Of a stretch of 64,000 nucleotides of DNA, positions 17,170-25,799 are shown one piece after another (the stretch's first letter is position 1; every line of letters starts with the position of its first letter). This DNA comes from Paenibacillus_AA sp045062745 (lineage in GTDB: Bacteria > Bacillota > Bacilli > Paenibacillales > NBRC-103111): positions 33,368 through 97,367 of the forward strand of contig NZ_JBJGED010000029.1 of NCBI RefSeq assembly GCF_045062745.1, in the 5' to 3' direction. The position numbers and the translations under genes are program-made. The notes beneath the pieces are model-generated. The model saw nothing but the letters and a program-made list of their open reading frames with translations, made no database searches and was not told the origin of the DNA.

Positions 17170-18108
17170 ATGATGTGGCTTGTATATGCGGCGCTGGCCG
17201 CGGTGTGCTTCGGCATGCGGGGCATTTTGTATCACTGGACATCGCAAAAGCCGATCGATCGGAACACGATGCTGCTCGGCGTGTATCTATGCGGCGCGCT
17301 CATCGCCGGTGTATTCGCGCTGCTGCTGCATCAGGAGTGGAGCCCGGGCGTCTGGATGGGGCTGTCGATGGGGCTCTTCTCGTATATCTCCAACGCGGCT
17401 ATGTTCCGCGGCTTCGCAGTAGGTAAAGCGTCGCTGGTCGCCATCTGCACGGCGCTCACACCGCTCGTGGTGGTCGGGATTTCCTACGGCCTGTGGAACG
17501 AGACGCTGACTTTCCCGCAGACGGCCGCCCTGATCGTCATCCTGGCCGGGATCGTCATGATCCGGTACTCGAACGACATTTCGCTGCGGAACTTGAAGGG
17601 CGTGCACTGGGCGCTGCTGGCCATGCTTACGTTCGGCCTCACGGACGTGTCGTCCAAACAGGCGATGCTGTGGAACGCGGATAAGCTGCCGACGCTGTTC
17701 GTCATGTATGCCACGGGCTCCGTCCTGTTCTTCCTGTCGTGGTACCGGAACGTGCTTAGCACTGTCAAGGGCGCGAAGCTCTCCGGCAGCCGGAACGAAA
17801 TCGCCGCGACATTGGAGGCAAGCGACTTGCGCGCCCGAGAAGAGCAAGAGCGCCCTGCCCGGTGGTCAACGGGACGGACGCTCTTCGTTGGGATGGCGGT
17901 AGGCTTGAGCAACATCTCGGGCATGATGCTGATCCTGCCGGCTTTCGAGTTGGGCGTGACCGGGCTGGTATCCGCGATCGTGGCGACCTCTGTGCTGCTC
18001 ATTTTGCTATACGCCCGGTTCGTGCTGAAGGAAGTGTGGTCCGTGCTCGAGTTGATCGGAATCTTCACGACGATCGCGGGCGTACTGATCCTCCGCTTGC
18101 TGGGCTAA
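17170..18108 (+). CDS. DMT-superfamily (EamA-type) transporter
   Basis: 312 residues with about ten transmembrane segments in two EamA-like halves, separated by a hydrophilic insert (about 198-235, LEASDLRAREEQERPARW). Such proteins export or import small metabolites; the substrate is not predictable. GAGAGAGGATCC precedes the ATG. It ends 6 nt from the convergent GntR-type gene. Confidence 0.85.
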   Translation: MMWLVYAALAAVCFGMRGILYHWTSQKPIDRNTMLLGVYLCGALIAGVFALLLHQEWSPGVWMGLSMGLFSYISNAAMFRGFAVGKASLVAICTALTPLVVVGISYGLWNETLTFPQTAALIVILAGIVMIRYSNDISLRNLKGVHWALLAMLTFGLTDVSSKQAMLWNADKLPTLFVMYATGSVLFFLSWYRNVLSTVKGAKLSGSRNEIAATLEASDLRAREEQERPARWSTGRTLFVGMAVGLSNISGMMLILPAFELGVTGLVSAIVATSVLLILLYARFVLKEVWSVLELIGIFTTIAGVLILRLLG

Positions 18109-18114
18109 GGCGGA

Positions 18115-18822
18115 CTAAGGCTTCCCGCCGGAGTAATCCTTCAGCAGCTTTTGCCTCACATAGTCGAGATGCCTGTACATGTGGCCGAACGCCGCATACG
18201 GATCCCGCGCGGCGAGCGCCTCGTAAATGTCGGTGTGGAATTTCACCGTTACATCGCGCTCCCGGTACTTGATCTTTCTGTTCATGCGGTCATGCGTGAC
18301 GAGCAGCGACTCGCTCATGCCCCCCACGATCGGGTTGCCTGCGCTCTCCGCGATCAGGCGATGGAACGTCTTGTCGATCTCGCCGTAGTTGTTGTCCACC
18401 GACTCGGCGATCTGATCGATCGTCACCCGGAGCCGGGCGAGCTGCTCGTCCGTGATGCGCTCCGCCGCCATCGTGACGAGCCCGAGCTCGAGCGCCATCC
18501 GGGCTTCGATGATCGCCGGCATGTTGTCAACAGCGAGGGCGAGCATGAGCGAGAACGGCTTGCTGCCGATCGTATCGTTGAAATACGTGCCGCCGCGCGG
18601 TCTTCTCGTGACGACCTCCAGCGTCTCCAGCGAGCTCAGCGCCTCGCGCAGCACGGGCCGGCTCACCTCCAGCATCCGCATCAATTCCATCTCGGGAGGC
18701 AGCCGGTCCCCCGGCTTCAGTTGCCCGCTCATCAGCAGCTGTACGATGCGCTCCACGACCTGCTTCGCGAGCGTCTGGCGCTTGACCGATTCCACTTCCA
18801 AATTCGTATGTGTACCATCCAC
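18115..18822 (-). CDS. FadR-subfamily GntR regulator of the glucarate operon
   Basis: 235 residues. N-terminal winged HTH (LKPGDRLPPEMELMRMLEVS, then RPVLREALSSLETL) and a C-terminal FCD helical ligand domain with metal-ligand candidates (D/H in DKTFHRLIAE and HTDIYEAL). It is the last gene of the gudD operon, 40 nt after garR. FadR-type proteins bind TNGTNNNACNA, and exactly such a site overlaps the operon promoter at 22171-22183, so autoregulated repression relieved by a sugar acid is likely. Confidence 0.88.
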   Translation of the reverse strand: MDGTHTNLEVESVKRQTLAKQVVERIVQLLMSGQLKPGDRLPPEMELMRMLEVSRPVLREALSSLETLEVVTRRPRGGTYFNDTIGSKPFSLMLALAVDNMPAIIEARMALELGLVTMAAERITDEQLARLRVTIDQIAESVDNNYGEIDKTFHRLIAESAGNPIVGGMSESLLVTHDRMNRKIKYRERDVTVKFHTDIYEALAARDPYAAFGHMYRHLDYVRQKLLKDYSGGKP

Positions 18823-18862
18823 GATTGAAGTTCCCCTTACTCTTCCAATTGATTCATCTATT

Positions 18863-19744
18863 CTACCGTTTCACTTCGACCTTAGCCAGCTTTTCATAAA
18901 ACTGCACCAGACTCCCGTGATCCCGTTCGCCCATGCCGTCCGCCTTCAGAGCCTGCATCATCTCCATCACCTGAGCCGTTAGCGGCAGCGGAACGCCTAC
19001 CTCGTGAGACGTTTCGAGCACATTGTGCAAATCCTTCATATGGAGATTCAGCCGGAAGCCCGGATCGAACTTGCGGTCTAGCACGAGCGGCGCCTTAGCC
19101 TCAAGCACCGTACTGCCCGCGAGACCGCCTCGGATCGCCTGGAAGACGAGCTCCGGCTGAACGCCGGCCTTGCTCGCCAGCACGAGCGCTTCCGACATCG
19201 CCGCGAGATGGATCGCCACCATGATCTGATTCGCCAGCTTCGTGACGTTGCCCGCGCCGATCTCCCCGGTCCGCACGACGGAGGCCGCCATCGTCTTCAT
19301 CACGTCATAACACCGGTCGAACACCTCTTCTTTGCCGCCGACCATGACCGAGAGCGTGCCTTCGATCGCTTTGGGTTGCCCGCCGCTCACGGGGGCATCG
19401 AGCATGTCGACGCCGGCCTTCTCCAGCTCCCGCGCGATCTCCTGACTGACGAGCGGCGCAATGGAGCTCATGTCGATGACGACAGACCCTCTCGGTGCCC
19501 CTTCGATAATACCGTCGGGACCGAGCACGACTTCCCTGACCTGCGGCGAATTCGGCAGCATCGTGATGACGATGTCCGACCGCTCCGCGACCGCCTTTGG
19601 AGTGGGGGCTGCCGTTACGCCTTCGGCGACGAGCTCGCCCGCCGCCCGGTTCCGCTCCAGCACGATCAGCTCGTACCCGGCGCGAAGCAGGTGGCGGCTC
19701 ATCGGCTTTCCCATGATGCCTAATCCGATGAAGCCAATTTTCAT
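18863..19744 (-). CDS. garR: 2-hydroxy-3-oxopropionate (tartronate semialdehyde) reductase
   Basis: 293 residues of the beta-hydroxyacid dehydrogenase family: NAD(P)-binding GFIGLGIMGKPM at the N-terminus, substrate motif DAPVSGGQPKA, and catalytic Lys in GNVTKLANQ. It should reduce tartronate semialdehyde to glycerate. Its place after a glucarate dehydratase and a DapA-family lyase supports the GarR role in glucarate/galactarate use; a generic 3-hydroxyisobutyrate-type dehydrogenase is the alternative. GAGGAGGATCC precedes the ATG. Confidence 0.82.
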   Translation of the reverse strand: MKIGFIGLGIMGKPMSRHLLRAGYELIVLERNRAAGELVAEGVTAAPTPKAVAERSDIVITMLPNSPQVREVVLGPDGIIEGAPRGSVVIDMSSIAPLVSQEIARELEKAGVDMLDAPVSGGQPKAIEGTLSVMVGGKEEVFDRCYDVMKTMAASVVRTGEIGAGNVTKLANQIMVAIHLAAMSEALVLASKAGVQPELVFQAIRGGLAGSTVLEAKAPLVLDRKFDPGFRLNLHMKDLHNVLETSHEVGVPLPLTAQVMEMMQALKADGMGERDHGSLVQFYEKLAKVEVKR

Positions 19745-19774
19745 ATTGGATCCTCCTCTGTTATAAGTTCTCTA

Positions 19775-20665
19775 TCACAATGCTCCCATTTGCTGCAAAA
19801 TGGCCTTCAGCTTCTCCCGATTCCCTTCTGTAGCCGGTGTATTAGGCAGAATCGAAGCGCCGACCGGCACGCCGAGCAAATTCATCGCTTCCTTGGTGAC
19901 GACCGGGAAGCTCGCCAGGTTGAAGGCGAGCCGGAGCGGTGCGAGCTTGAACTGCGCTTCCAGCGCACCCTGCATGTCTCCGTTCCGGAATTTCTCGTAG
20001 ATCTCTACGACGAGCGCCGGCACGATGTTGGCGGTGGACGCGACGCAGCCGACCGCCCCGTATGCCAAGGAGCCGTAAATCATCGTGTCGCGGCCGGCCA
20101 TCACGCGAAACCCGGTATGCCGGGTTCGGCGGATATATTCCGCCGTCAGCGTCATGTCCCCGCTGCTGTCCTTTACCCCGACAACATTCGGGAGGTGCGC
20201 CAGCCGCTCGATCAGGTTCGCGGTGATGTTGTTGCCTACCCGATCCGGATTGTTGTACAGCAGTACGGGCAGCGATGTAGCTTCGGCAATACGGCGAAAA
20301 TGCGTGTACAGCTCCTCCTCCGTCGATGTGAGAAACATCGGAGGTAAAATCGTGAGCGCTTGCACCCCAAGCGTCTCCCCAAGCCGGGCTAGCCGGATGC
20401 ACGCCTTCGTCGTGATCGCCCCAATGCCCATGTACACCGGCACACGTCCCGCCGTCTGATCCAGGGTGATGCGGACGGCCCGCTCCTGCTCATCCTCGTC
20501 AAGTCCATAAAACTCCCCGTTGCTGCCAAGCGACAAAATGCCGTGCACCCCGCCTGCCAGCACATGCTCTACGACGCCCCGCAATCGCTCCTCATCCACA
20601 AGCTCCTCCGTATCCACCGGGGTCACGATCGGCGGGATGACGCCGTGAATCCATGTCGTCTCCAT
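19775..20665 (-). CDS. DapA-family (class I) lyase, probably acting on 5-keto-4-deoxyglucarate
   Basis: 296 residues. Schiff-base Lys165 in VGVKDSSGD, Tyr137 in LLYNNP, and the substrate loop GSNGE (47-51, in place of the GTTGE of true dihydrodipicolinate synthase). In this operon the substrate should be 5-keto-4-deoxy-D-glucarate. Two outcomes are known for related enzymes: dehydration-decarboxylation to 2-ketoglutarate semialdehyde (KdgD), or aldol cleavage to pyruvate and tartronate semialdehyde. The adjacent garR favours aldol cleavage. AGGAGGAGTGG precedes the ATG. Confidence 0.75.
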   Translation of the reverse strand: METTWIHGVIPPIVTPVDTEELVDEERLRGVVEHVLAGGVHGILSLGSNGEFYGLDEDEQERAVRITLDQTAGRVPVYMGIGAITTKACIRLARLGETLGVQALTILPPMFLTSTEEELYTHFRRIAEATSLPVLLYNNPDRVGNNITANLIERLAHLPNVVGVKDSSGDMTLTAEYIRRTRHTGFRVMAGRDTMIYGSLAYGAVGCVASTANIVPALVVEIYEKFRNGDMQGALEAQFKLAPLRLAFNLASFPVVTKEAMNLLGVPVGASILPNTPATEGNREKLKAILQQMGAL

Positions 20666-20683
20666 TGGTTTCCACTCCTCCTC

Positions 20684-22051
20684 TTAACGAACCAGACAGG
20701 GGCTTTTCGGATTGAAGGTCCATCCGGCGCATAGGAATTGCATCGCAATAGCGTCGTCCCGCGCTCCGAGGCCATGCTGCAGGTACAACCGATGCGCTTC
20801 CTCGAGCCGCTCCATATCGAGCTCGACGCCGAGACCCGGCGTAGTAGGGACGTCGACCATGCCGTTCACGATGCGGAGAGGCTGCTTCGTCAGCCGCTCG
20901 CCGTCCTGCCAGATCCAGTGCGTGTCAATTGCCGTGATGTGGCCCGGGGCAGCCGCGGCGACATGGGTGAACATCGCGAGTGAGATATCGAAATGATTGT
21001 TGGAATGCGAGCCCCAGGTGAGCCCCCACTCCTGGCACATCTGGGCGACGCGAATCGAGCCGTGCATCGTCCAGAAATGCGGATCGGCGAGCGGGATGTC
21101 GACCGCCTGCAGCTGAATCGCATGCCCCATCTGCCGCCAGTCGGTCGCGATCATGTTCGTCGCCGTCGGCAGCCCGGTCGAGCGGCGGAATTCCGCCATC
21201 ACCTCGCGGCCGGAATAGCCGTTCTCCGCGCCGCACGGATCCTCCGCGTAGGCGAGCACCTTCCGCCGGTCCCGGCACAGTCGGACCGCTTCCTCCAGCG
21301 ACCACGCTCCGTTCGGATCGAGCGTGATGCGCGCCTGCGGGAATCGCTCGGCGAGCGCCGTGACTGCCTCGATCTCTTCCTCGCCCCGCATGACCCCGCC
21401 TTTCAGCTTGAAATCCTGGAACCCATAGCGCTCATGCGCTGCTTCCGCAAGCTTCACGATCGCCTCAGGGGTCAGGGCTGCTTCGTTCCGGAGCCGCTCC
21501 CAATCGTCCCTTCCATCCGGCTCGGCGCGGTAAGGGAGCTTCGTCCGCGTCCGGTCGCCGATATAGAACAAGTACCCGAGCATCGCTACGCGTTCGCGCT
21601 GCTGGCCTTCCCCGAGCAGGGCCGCTACCGGCACATGAAGGAACTGCCCTAGCAGATCGAGCAGCGCCGCTTCGAGAGCCGTTACTGCATGAATCGCCAC
21701 CCGCAGGTCGAACGTCTGCAGCCCCCGGCCGCCGGTATCCAACCTGCCGAACTGCCGGCGCACGACGTTCAAGATCTGGTTGTATGTGCCGATCGAATGC
21801 CCTACGATCATGGGGCGGACTTCCTCCAGCACTTGGCGGATGCTCTCTCCGCCGGGAACTTCGCCCACCCCCATATGACCCGAGTTGTCCTTCAGGATTA
21901 CGATGTTCCGGGTGAAATAGGGGGCATGGGCGCCGCTCAAGTTCAGCAGCATGCTGTCGCGCCCGGCTACGGGAACGACCCGCATTTCGGTAATGACGGG
22001 GGTTCCGGTAACTTGCGGGATGAACGGATCGGAATTTTTTTCCTGACTCAA
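20684..22051 (-). CDS. gudD: D-glucarate dehydratase
   Basis: 455 residues from TTG 22051, the length I recall for GudD of B. subtilis. Enolase-superfamily residues are present: KLKGG (catalytic Lys), LDPNGAW, AEDPCG, NMIATDW and GSHSNNHFDIS (catalytic His). It forms 5-keto-4-deoxy-D-glucarate. GGAG lies 8 nt before the TTG, whereas the ATG two codons upstream is too close to it. First gene of the operon with the DapA-like lyase, garR and the FadR-type regulator, all spaced 18-40 nt. Confidence 0.93.
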   Translation of the reverse strand: MSQEKNSDPFIPQVTGTPVITEMRVVPVAGRDSMLLNLSGAHAPYFTRNIVILKDNSGHMGVGEVPGGESIRQVLEEVRPMIVGHSIGTYNQILNVVRRQFGRLDTGGRGLQTFDLRVAIHAVTALEAALLDLLGQFLHVPVAALLGEGQQRERVAMLGYLFYIGDRTRTKLPYRAEPDGRDDWERLRNEAALTPEAIVKLAEAAHERYGFQDFKLKGGVMRGEEEIEAVTALAERFPQARITLDPNGAWSLEEAVRLCRDRRKVLAYAEDPCGAENGYSGREVMAEFRRSTGLPTATNMIATDWRQMGHAIQLQAVDIPLADPHFWTMHGSIRVAQMCQEWGLTWGSHSNNHFDISLAMFTHVAAAAPGHITAIDTHWIWQDGERLTKQPLRIVNGMVDVPTTPGLGVELDMERLEEAHRLYLQHGLGARDDAIAMQFLCAGWTFNPKSPCLVR

Positions 22052-22072
22052 CCTCATCACTCCTACATAGAA

Positions 22073-22087
22073 TGATAACGCTTGCAT
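22073..22087 (-). promoter_or_regulatory. Catabolite-responsive element (cre) upstream of gudD
   Basis: ATGCAAGCGTTATCA on the minus strand fits the CcpA consensus WTGNAANCGNWNNCW at every position. It lies about 80 nt downstream of the predicted transcription start and just before gudD, so CcpA would act as a roadblock when preferred sugars are present. Confidence 0.75.
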
Positions 22088-22170
22088 TTAGGAATGCCTG
22101 GAGGCCGCAACACATTCGTGCAATTCAACCGTAGGAGCGCTCGAATGATCTTGCCGCCTGTTTATGTATA

Positions 22171-22199
22171 ATTGTAAGACAATTAGTTTTGTCCGTCAA
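22171..22199 (-). promoter_or_regulatory. gudD operon promoter with FadR-type operator over the -10
   Basis: TTGACG (22199-22194), exactly 17 nt, TACAAT (22176-22171). The perfect inverted repeat ATTGT-CTT-ACAAT (22183-22171) overlaps the -10 and contains TTGTCTTACAA, matching the FadR-type consensus TNGTNNNACNA. The -35 abuts the stop codon of the upstream lipoprotein gene. Confidence 0.75.
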
Positions 22200-22739
22200 T
22201 TAGCGATTAGTGAAATGCTTTTTAGGGATGATCTCAAGGCTCGCTTCATCGGTCTGCAGTTCATAGCGCTTTTCTACTCCCCCCTCCATCATCGTAAAGC
22301 GCGCGGTCGCTGAAACCTTGTAGTTGCCGGGGGCCGCGAGCTTATAGGCGTATGATTCGGAAATCGTAATTTTCTCTTTCAGGACTCTAGAAATACCGAC
22401 GTCCACCATTGCAAACGTATTGACCTGATTTCCGCCGCTGTCGCGGATCGTAAAGTAAAAAACACCGCCCGCATGCATCATCCTGACTTCATCGTCGCTT
22501 AACTTCTGCAGATCGGCCTTCATCTCAAACACTTCATTGGCTTTGGCTTGCTCAGGGACTTCCATCCTTACTGCGAATAGTCCGGTATTCGTCTCTAGTT
22601 CGGGCTCGGTCGCAGGAAGGGAGGGAGGTGCCACCTGCTCAGTTGCTTCCGGCCAAGGCTCTGCCGATGGGGAAATCTGACTGCACCCGCACCCAGCTAA
22701 GGCAAGGACTGCCACGCATACAAACACGCATAGTTTCAA
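22200..22739 (-). CDS. Lipoprotein of unknown function
   Basis: 179 residues. Signal peptide with lipobox LALAGC, a Pro/Glu-rich linker, then a beta-rich domain (about 55-170) reminiscent of extracellular Ig-like or BsuPI-type folds (FTIRDSGGNQV, AAPGNYKVSATARF). Start is TTG 22739, 10 nt after GGAGG. It should sit on the outer face of the membrane. Its 3' end directly abuts the gud promoter. Confidence 0.7.
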   Translation of the reverse strand: MKLCVFVCVAVLALAGCGCSQISPSAEPWPEATEQVAPPSLPATEPELETNTGLFAVRMEVPEQAKANEVFEMKADLQKLSDDEVRMMHAGGVFYFTIRDSGGNQVNTFAMVDVGISRVLKEKITISESYAYKLAAPGNYKVSATARFTMMEGGVEKRYELQTDEASLEIIPKKHFTNR

Positions 22740-22820
22740 CTAAATACTACCTCCGCTGTAATGGACGCACCGGCAGTGAAAATGGTTACTAATTGACAAC
22801 CCTAGCGACTTGACTTGCAC

Positions 22821-22846
22821 AAAAAGACGCTTCCGATAGGAAGCGC
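22821..22846 (-). terminator. Terminator of the ECF/solute-binding operon
   Basis: On the minus strand GCGCTTCC-TATC-GGAAGCGT followed by CTTTTTGTG, about 45 nt after the stop at 22893. Confidence 0.85.
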
Positions 22847-22892
22847 CAGAATGTTAGGTTAGGTAGATCTCATACGGATCAGCTGCGGATCG

Positions 22893-24245
22893 TCAAGAAG
22901 AAGCCTGCTCCGCATTGGCTTTCGTCAGCAACGCCTGGGCTCGTTTTCCAATCGATTTCACCGCTTCCTCCACGGACTTCGTTCCTTTCACCGCCAGATC
23001 GATCTCTTCCCCGACGATCAGCTCGAATGAAGGAATGAAATTGACCGGCACCGGAAGCAGCCCTGAAGCGTTCCGATCGTCGCGCTTCAATTTGTAAAAA
23101 GCGTCCAGGCTGCGCCCGTCCGGGTCCTTCGCGAAGGCAAGCCGCGTGGACAAGCTATCCGACGTCTTCACGCCGACCTTGGCCGCTTCGGCCGAATTGA
23201 AATATTGCACGACCTCCCAGGCCGTATCCGCATGCTCCGCCTTCGCCGCGATCGAGAAGATCGTGCCGACGCTCAAGTTGCGGGTCACGTCCGGATTGCT
23301 CGGATCGACCGGCACGGTCACGACGTCCCAGTTCAGCTTGGCACCCCTTTGCTTCATCCGCATCATCTGTTCCGTGCCGCTAATCATCATCGCCGCCCGC
23401 CCCGCACTGAACAGATCCATCGTCATCGTCTCCGTCGGGCCATAGTTGATCGGCTTGCCGCCACTGTCATAATAATACAGATTCCCGCTGCGGAACCCTT
23501 CGATCACCGTCCGGAACGCTAGCAGCCATGCGGGCGAGTCCATCGTGATCGTCTGACCGTCCGCGCTGACATACGTCAGGCCGTTCGTCGCCGCTATGTC
23601 ATTCACCCAATCGAAAGCGGTCCGGTATTTCTCGTGTATCCCATAGATTCGCTCGTCCACGTTTGGGTTTACCGGGAACCGGCGGGCCAGCAGCATCGTC
23701 TCCTCCCAAGTCATTTTGTCGTGCGGGTAGGGGATCTGGTACCGGTCGAATAAATCTTTGTTGTAATACAGCGCGGTGCTCGTGAACTGCGGAGCCAGTC
23801 CCAGCAGCTTGTTCTGTCCTTTGCTCTTCAGCAGATCGATCGCGGCCGGAGATATTTCATCGAGATCGAAACGACTTTTCTTAACGAAGGGAGTCAAATC
23901 CACCAGCTTGTTCGCCGCGGCGAGTTTTTCGTAATCCCAAACGTTCGTGAGCAGCAGGTCCGGCTTCAGCTCGTCGATCATTTTGGAGTAGACGTCAAGG
24001 ATTGGGACACCCGGCTGGTACAGCGTGTTCATAGGAATAACCTCGACTTCCACGTCCGGAAACTTGACCGCGAAATAGTCGCCGTAAACCGACTGAAAAT
24101 TTTGTTCGTCATAGTAAGGGATGCGGAGCGGCTTCTTAGTCTCCTCTGAAGGCGCTTGGCTGCAGCCGGCGCCCAGCAGAAGCAGGAGAGCGAGTGCGGC
24201 CCGAACCGGGGTGAACGGATCGATTCGACGGGATTGTATCGGCAT
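22893..24245 (-). CDS. Extracellular solute-binding lipoprotein (ABC family 1 type)
   Basis: 450 residues. Signal peptide with lipobox LLGAGC, then a two-lobed sugar-type binding protein (ALYYNKDLFDRYQIPYP, MTWEETMLLARRFP, hinge region near AGRAAMMISG). It would bind an oligosaccharide or other solute at the membrane surface. No ABC permease or ATPase gene is nearby; instead it follows a membrane-anchored paralogue by 15 nt and an ECF sigma gene. Role as a co-sensor or ligand-delivery protein for that signalling unit is inferred. Confidence 0.85.
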   Translation of the reverse strand: MPIQSRRIDPFTPVRAALALLLLLGAGCSQAPSEETKKPLRIPYYDEQNFQSVYGDYFAVKFPDVEVEVIPMNTLYQPGVPILDVYSKMIDELKPDLLLTNVWDYEKLAAANKLVDLTPFVKKSRFDLDEISPAAIDLLKSKGQNKLLGLAPQFTSTALYYNKDLFDRYQIPYPHDKMTWEETMLLARRFPVNPNVDERIYGIHEKYRTAFDWVNDIAATNGLTYVSADGQTITMDSPAWLLAFRTVIEGFRSGNLYYYDSGGKPINYGPTETMTMDLFSAGRAAMMISGTEQMMRMKQRGAKLNWDVVTVPVDPSNPDVTRNLSVGTIFSIAAKAEHADTAWEVVQYFNSAEAAKVGVKTSDSLSTRLAFAKDPDGRSLDAFYKLKRDDRNASGLLPVPVNFIPSFELIVGEEIDLAVKGTKSVEEAVKSIGKRAQALLTKANAEQASS

Positions 24246-24260
24246 GCGGCTCCCTCCTCT

Positions 24261-25799
24261 CTACTGGTTCTTGTTCTGCCAATTCGACCGGTCCAGCGCC
24301 TCCTGGCCTTTGGACTGGATCGCGTCGATCGTGGCGTTCATGGACTGCGTCCCTTGCGCGAACCGCTTCAGCTCGCCATTCACGATTCCATTCAGCTCTT
24401 GCGCGAATGCCGCAGGCAGAGTGGAGGGCCCGAGGAGAGCGGACATTTTCGGTTTGAGCGCGGTGAACGCCTCCATCCGCACGTCCTCCGGCTTCGTCTG
24501 AACCCGCTGTAACGAGCTCGGCGTTGAGCTGCCGAAAGCGGCAGCCGTATTTTTCCTCGCGATCGGTTCGCTGTGGATGAGCTTGATCAGCTCCCACGCG
24601 TCTCTAGGGTTCGAGGATTTCGCACTCACGACATACACCCCATCGACCCGATAGGACGAACCGTCTTCCGGATGCTGCGGATCAACCGGCTCCGTCACGA
24701 GGTCCCAGGTGAAATTGGCCAAGTTGAACCTCTTCTTCGCCTCCTGCAAGTCCCGAACCGTCATTTCATTCGCCAGCAGCATCGCCGCGTTCCCTAAGAA
24801 AAATTCGTTGCGCTTGTACCACTCTATATTGTTGCTGGACAACCCCGCCAAACTTTGCTGGGTCTGGTTCAGCCACCCCCGCGACAGTCCGTCGCCGATC
24901 GTCGCCCAGATATCTCGGAAAGCAGGAGCATTCGCGAGCAGCGTCTTGCCCTCCGCATCGACCAACTGAATCCGCTTGGTCAGAGCGATCTGTTGGGCCA
25001 AATTGTAAGCATCGTTGAAAGTGGGAACGAAGCCGTATACCCGCTGGTCGGATCTCGCATCGGCCGGGAACCGAGCCGCGAGCCGCAGGACATCGTCCCA
25101 GCTCATATGATCGGTCGGCAGCGGCACTCCGTAGCGGTCGAATAAATCTTTGTTGTAGTAGATCGCCTGCGAGTACATCGTCGGATACAGCCCGTACAGC
25201 TTGCCGCCCCCGGCCTCGCGCAGCAGGTCGATCACCCCCGGCCGGAAAGCCGCCAAGTCATAGCGTTCCTTCTGAATGAATGTCTCGAGCGGATACAGCT
25301 TGCCGTCGGCCGCCATCTCCTTGTAGATCGACAAGGGCACGTACAGCACGTCAAGCTGTTCCTTTTCCATCAAGTCATAATACGCTTTCTTCAGATCGGA
25401 CTGCTGGGACAGGCCCAGGCTCATCGTTTCCACGGCGGCGATCTGCATGTTCGGATACTTGATCAGGAACGCATTGCCGTATTGCCTCATAAAGGTGTCC
25501 CGGTGAAACGTTAATAGTTTGAGCGTACGCTCCGTAGTCGTATCGATCGTCTCCGTCAGGACGGGCTCCTCTTGCTTCAGCCAGCGCAACAGCGGCTCCC
25601 GCTGCACGAACAGCAACGCGAAGACTGCGATTGCCGCCAGAGCGGCGAACCACAAGCGAGGCCTTCTTCCGTGCGATTGTTCTTCCATCGCGATTCGCGC
25701 CTCCACTTTACGTCTTAACGAGCCCGGAATCCCGTTCGGATGAAGGGGGAAGCTCCGCAGCTCTTTTTCCCAATTCCTTGTGCCTCTCGCACGGTTCAT
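24261..25799 (-). CDS. Membrane sensor: presumed anti-sigma segment fused to a solute-binding domain
   Basis: 512 residues. Residues 1-48 are a charged cytosolic segment (WEKELRSFPLHPNGIPGSL, LRRKVEARI). One transmembrane helix follows (LWFAALAAIAVFALLFVQ, about 49-66). The rest is an extracellular family-1 solute-binding domain without a cleavable signal (AIYYNKDLFDRYGVPLP, MSWDDVLRLAARFP), related to the next gene. The start overlaps the stop of the ECF sigma gene (ATGA), the usual place of an anti-sigma factor. I infer that ligand binding outside controls the sigma factor inside. No HHCC zinc motif is visible in the N-terminal segment. Confidence 0.75.
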   Translation of the reverse strand: MNRARGTRNWEKELRSFPLHPNGIPGSLRRKVEARIAMEEQSHGRRPRLWFAALAAIAVFALLFVQREPLLRWLKQEEPVLTETIDTTTERTLKLLTFHRDTFMRQYGNAFLIKYPNMQIAAVETMSLGLSQQSDLKKAYYDLMEKEQLDVLYVPLSIYKEMAADGKLYPLETFIQKERYDLAAFRPGVIDLLREAGGGKLYGLYPTMYSQAIYYNKDLFDRYGVPLPTDHMSWDDVLRLAARFPADARSDQRVYGFVPTFNDAYNLAQQIALTKRIQLVDAEGKTLLANAPAFRDIWATIGDGLSRGWLNQTQQSLAGLSSNNIEWYKRNEFFLGNAAMLLANEMTVRDLQEAKKRFNLANFTWDLVTEPVDPQHPEDGSSYRVDGVYVVSAKSSNPRDAWELIKLIHSEPIARKNTAAAFGSSTPSSLQRVQTKPEDVRMEAFTALKPKMSALLGPSTLPAAFAQELNGIVNGELKRFAQGTQSMNATIDAIQSKGQEALDRSNWQNKNQ

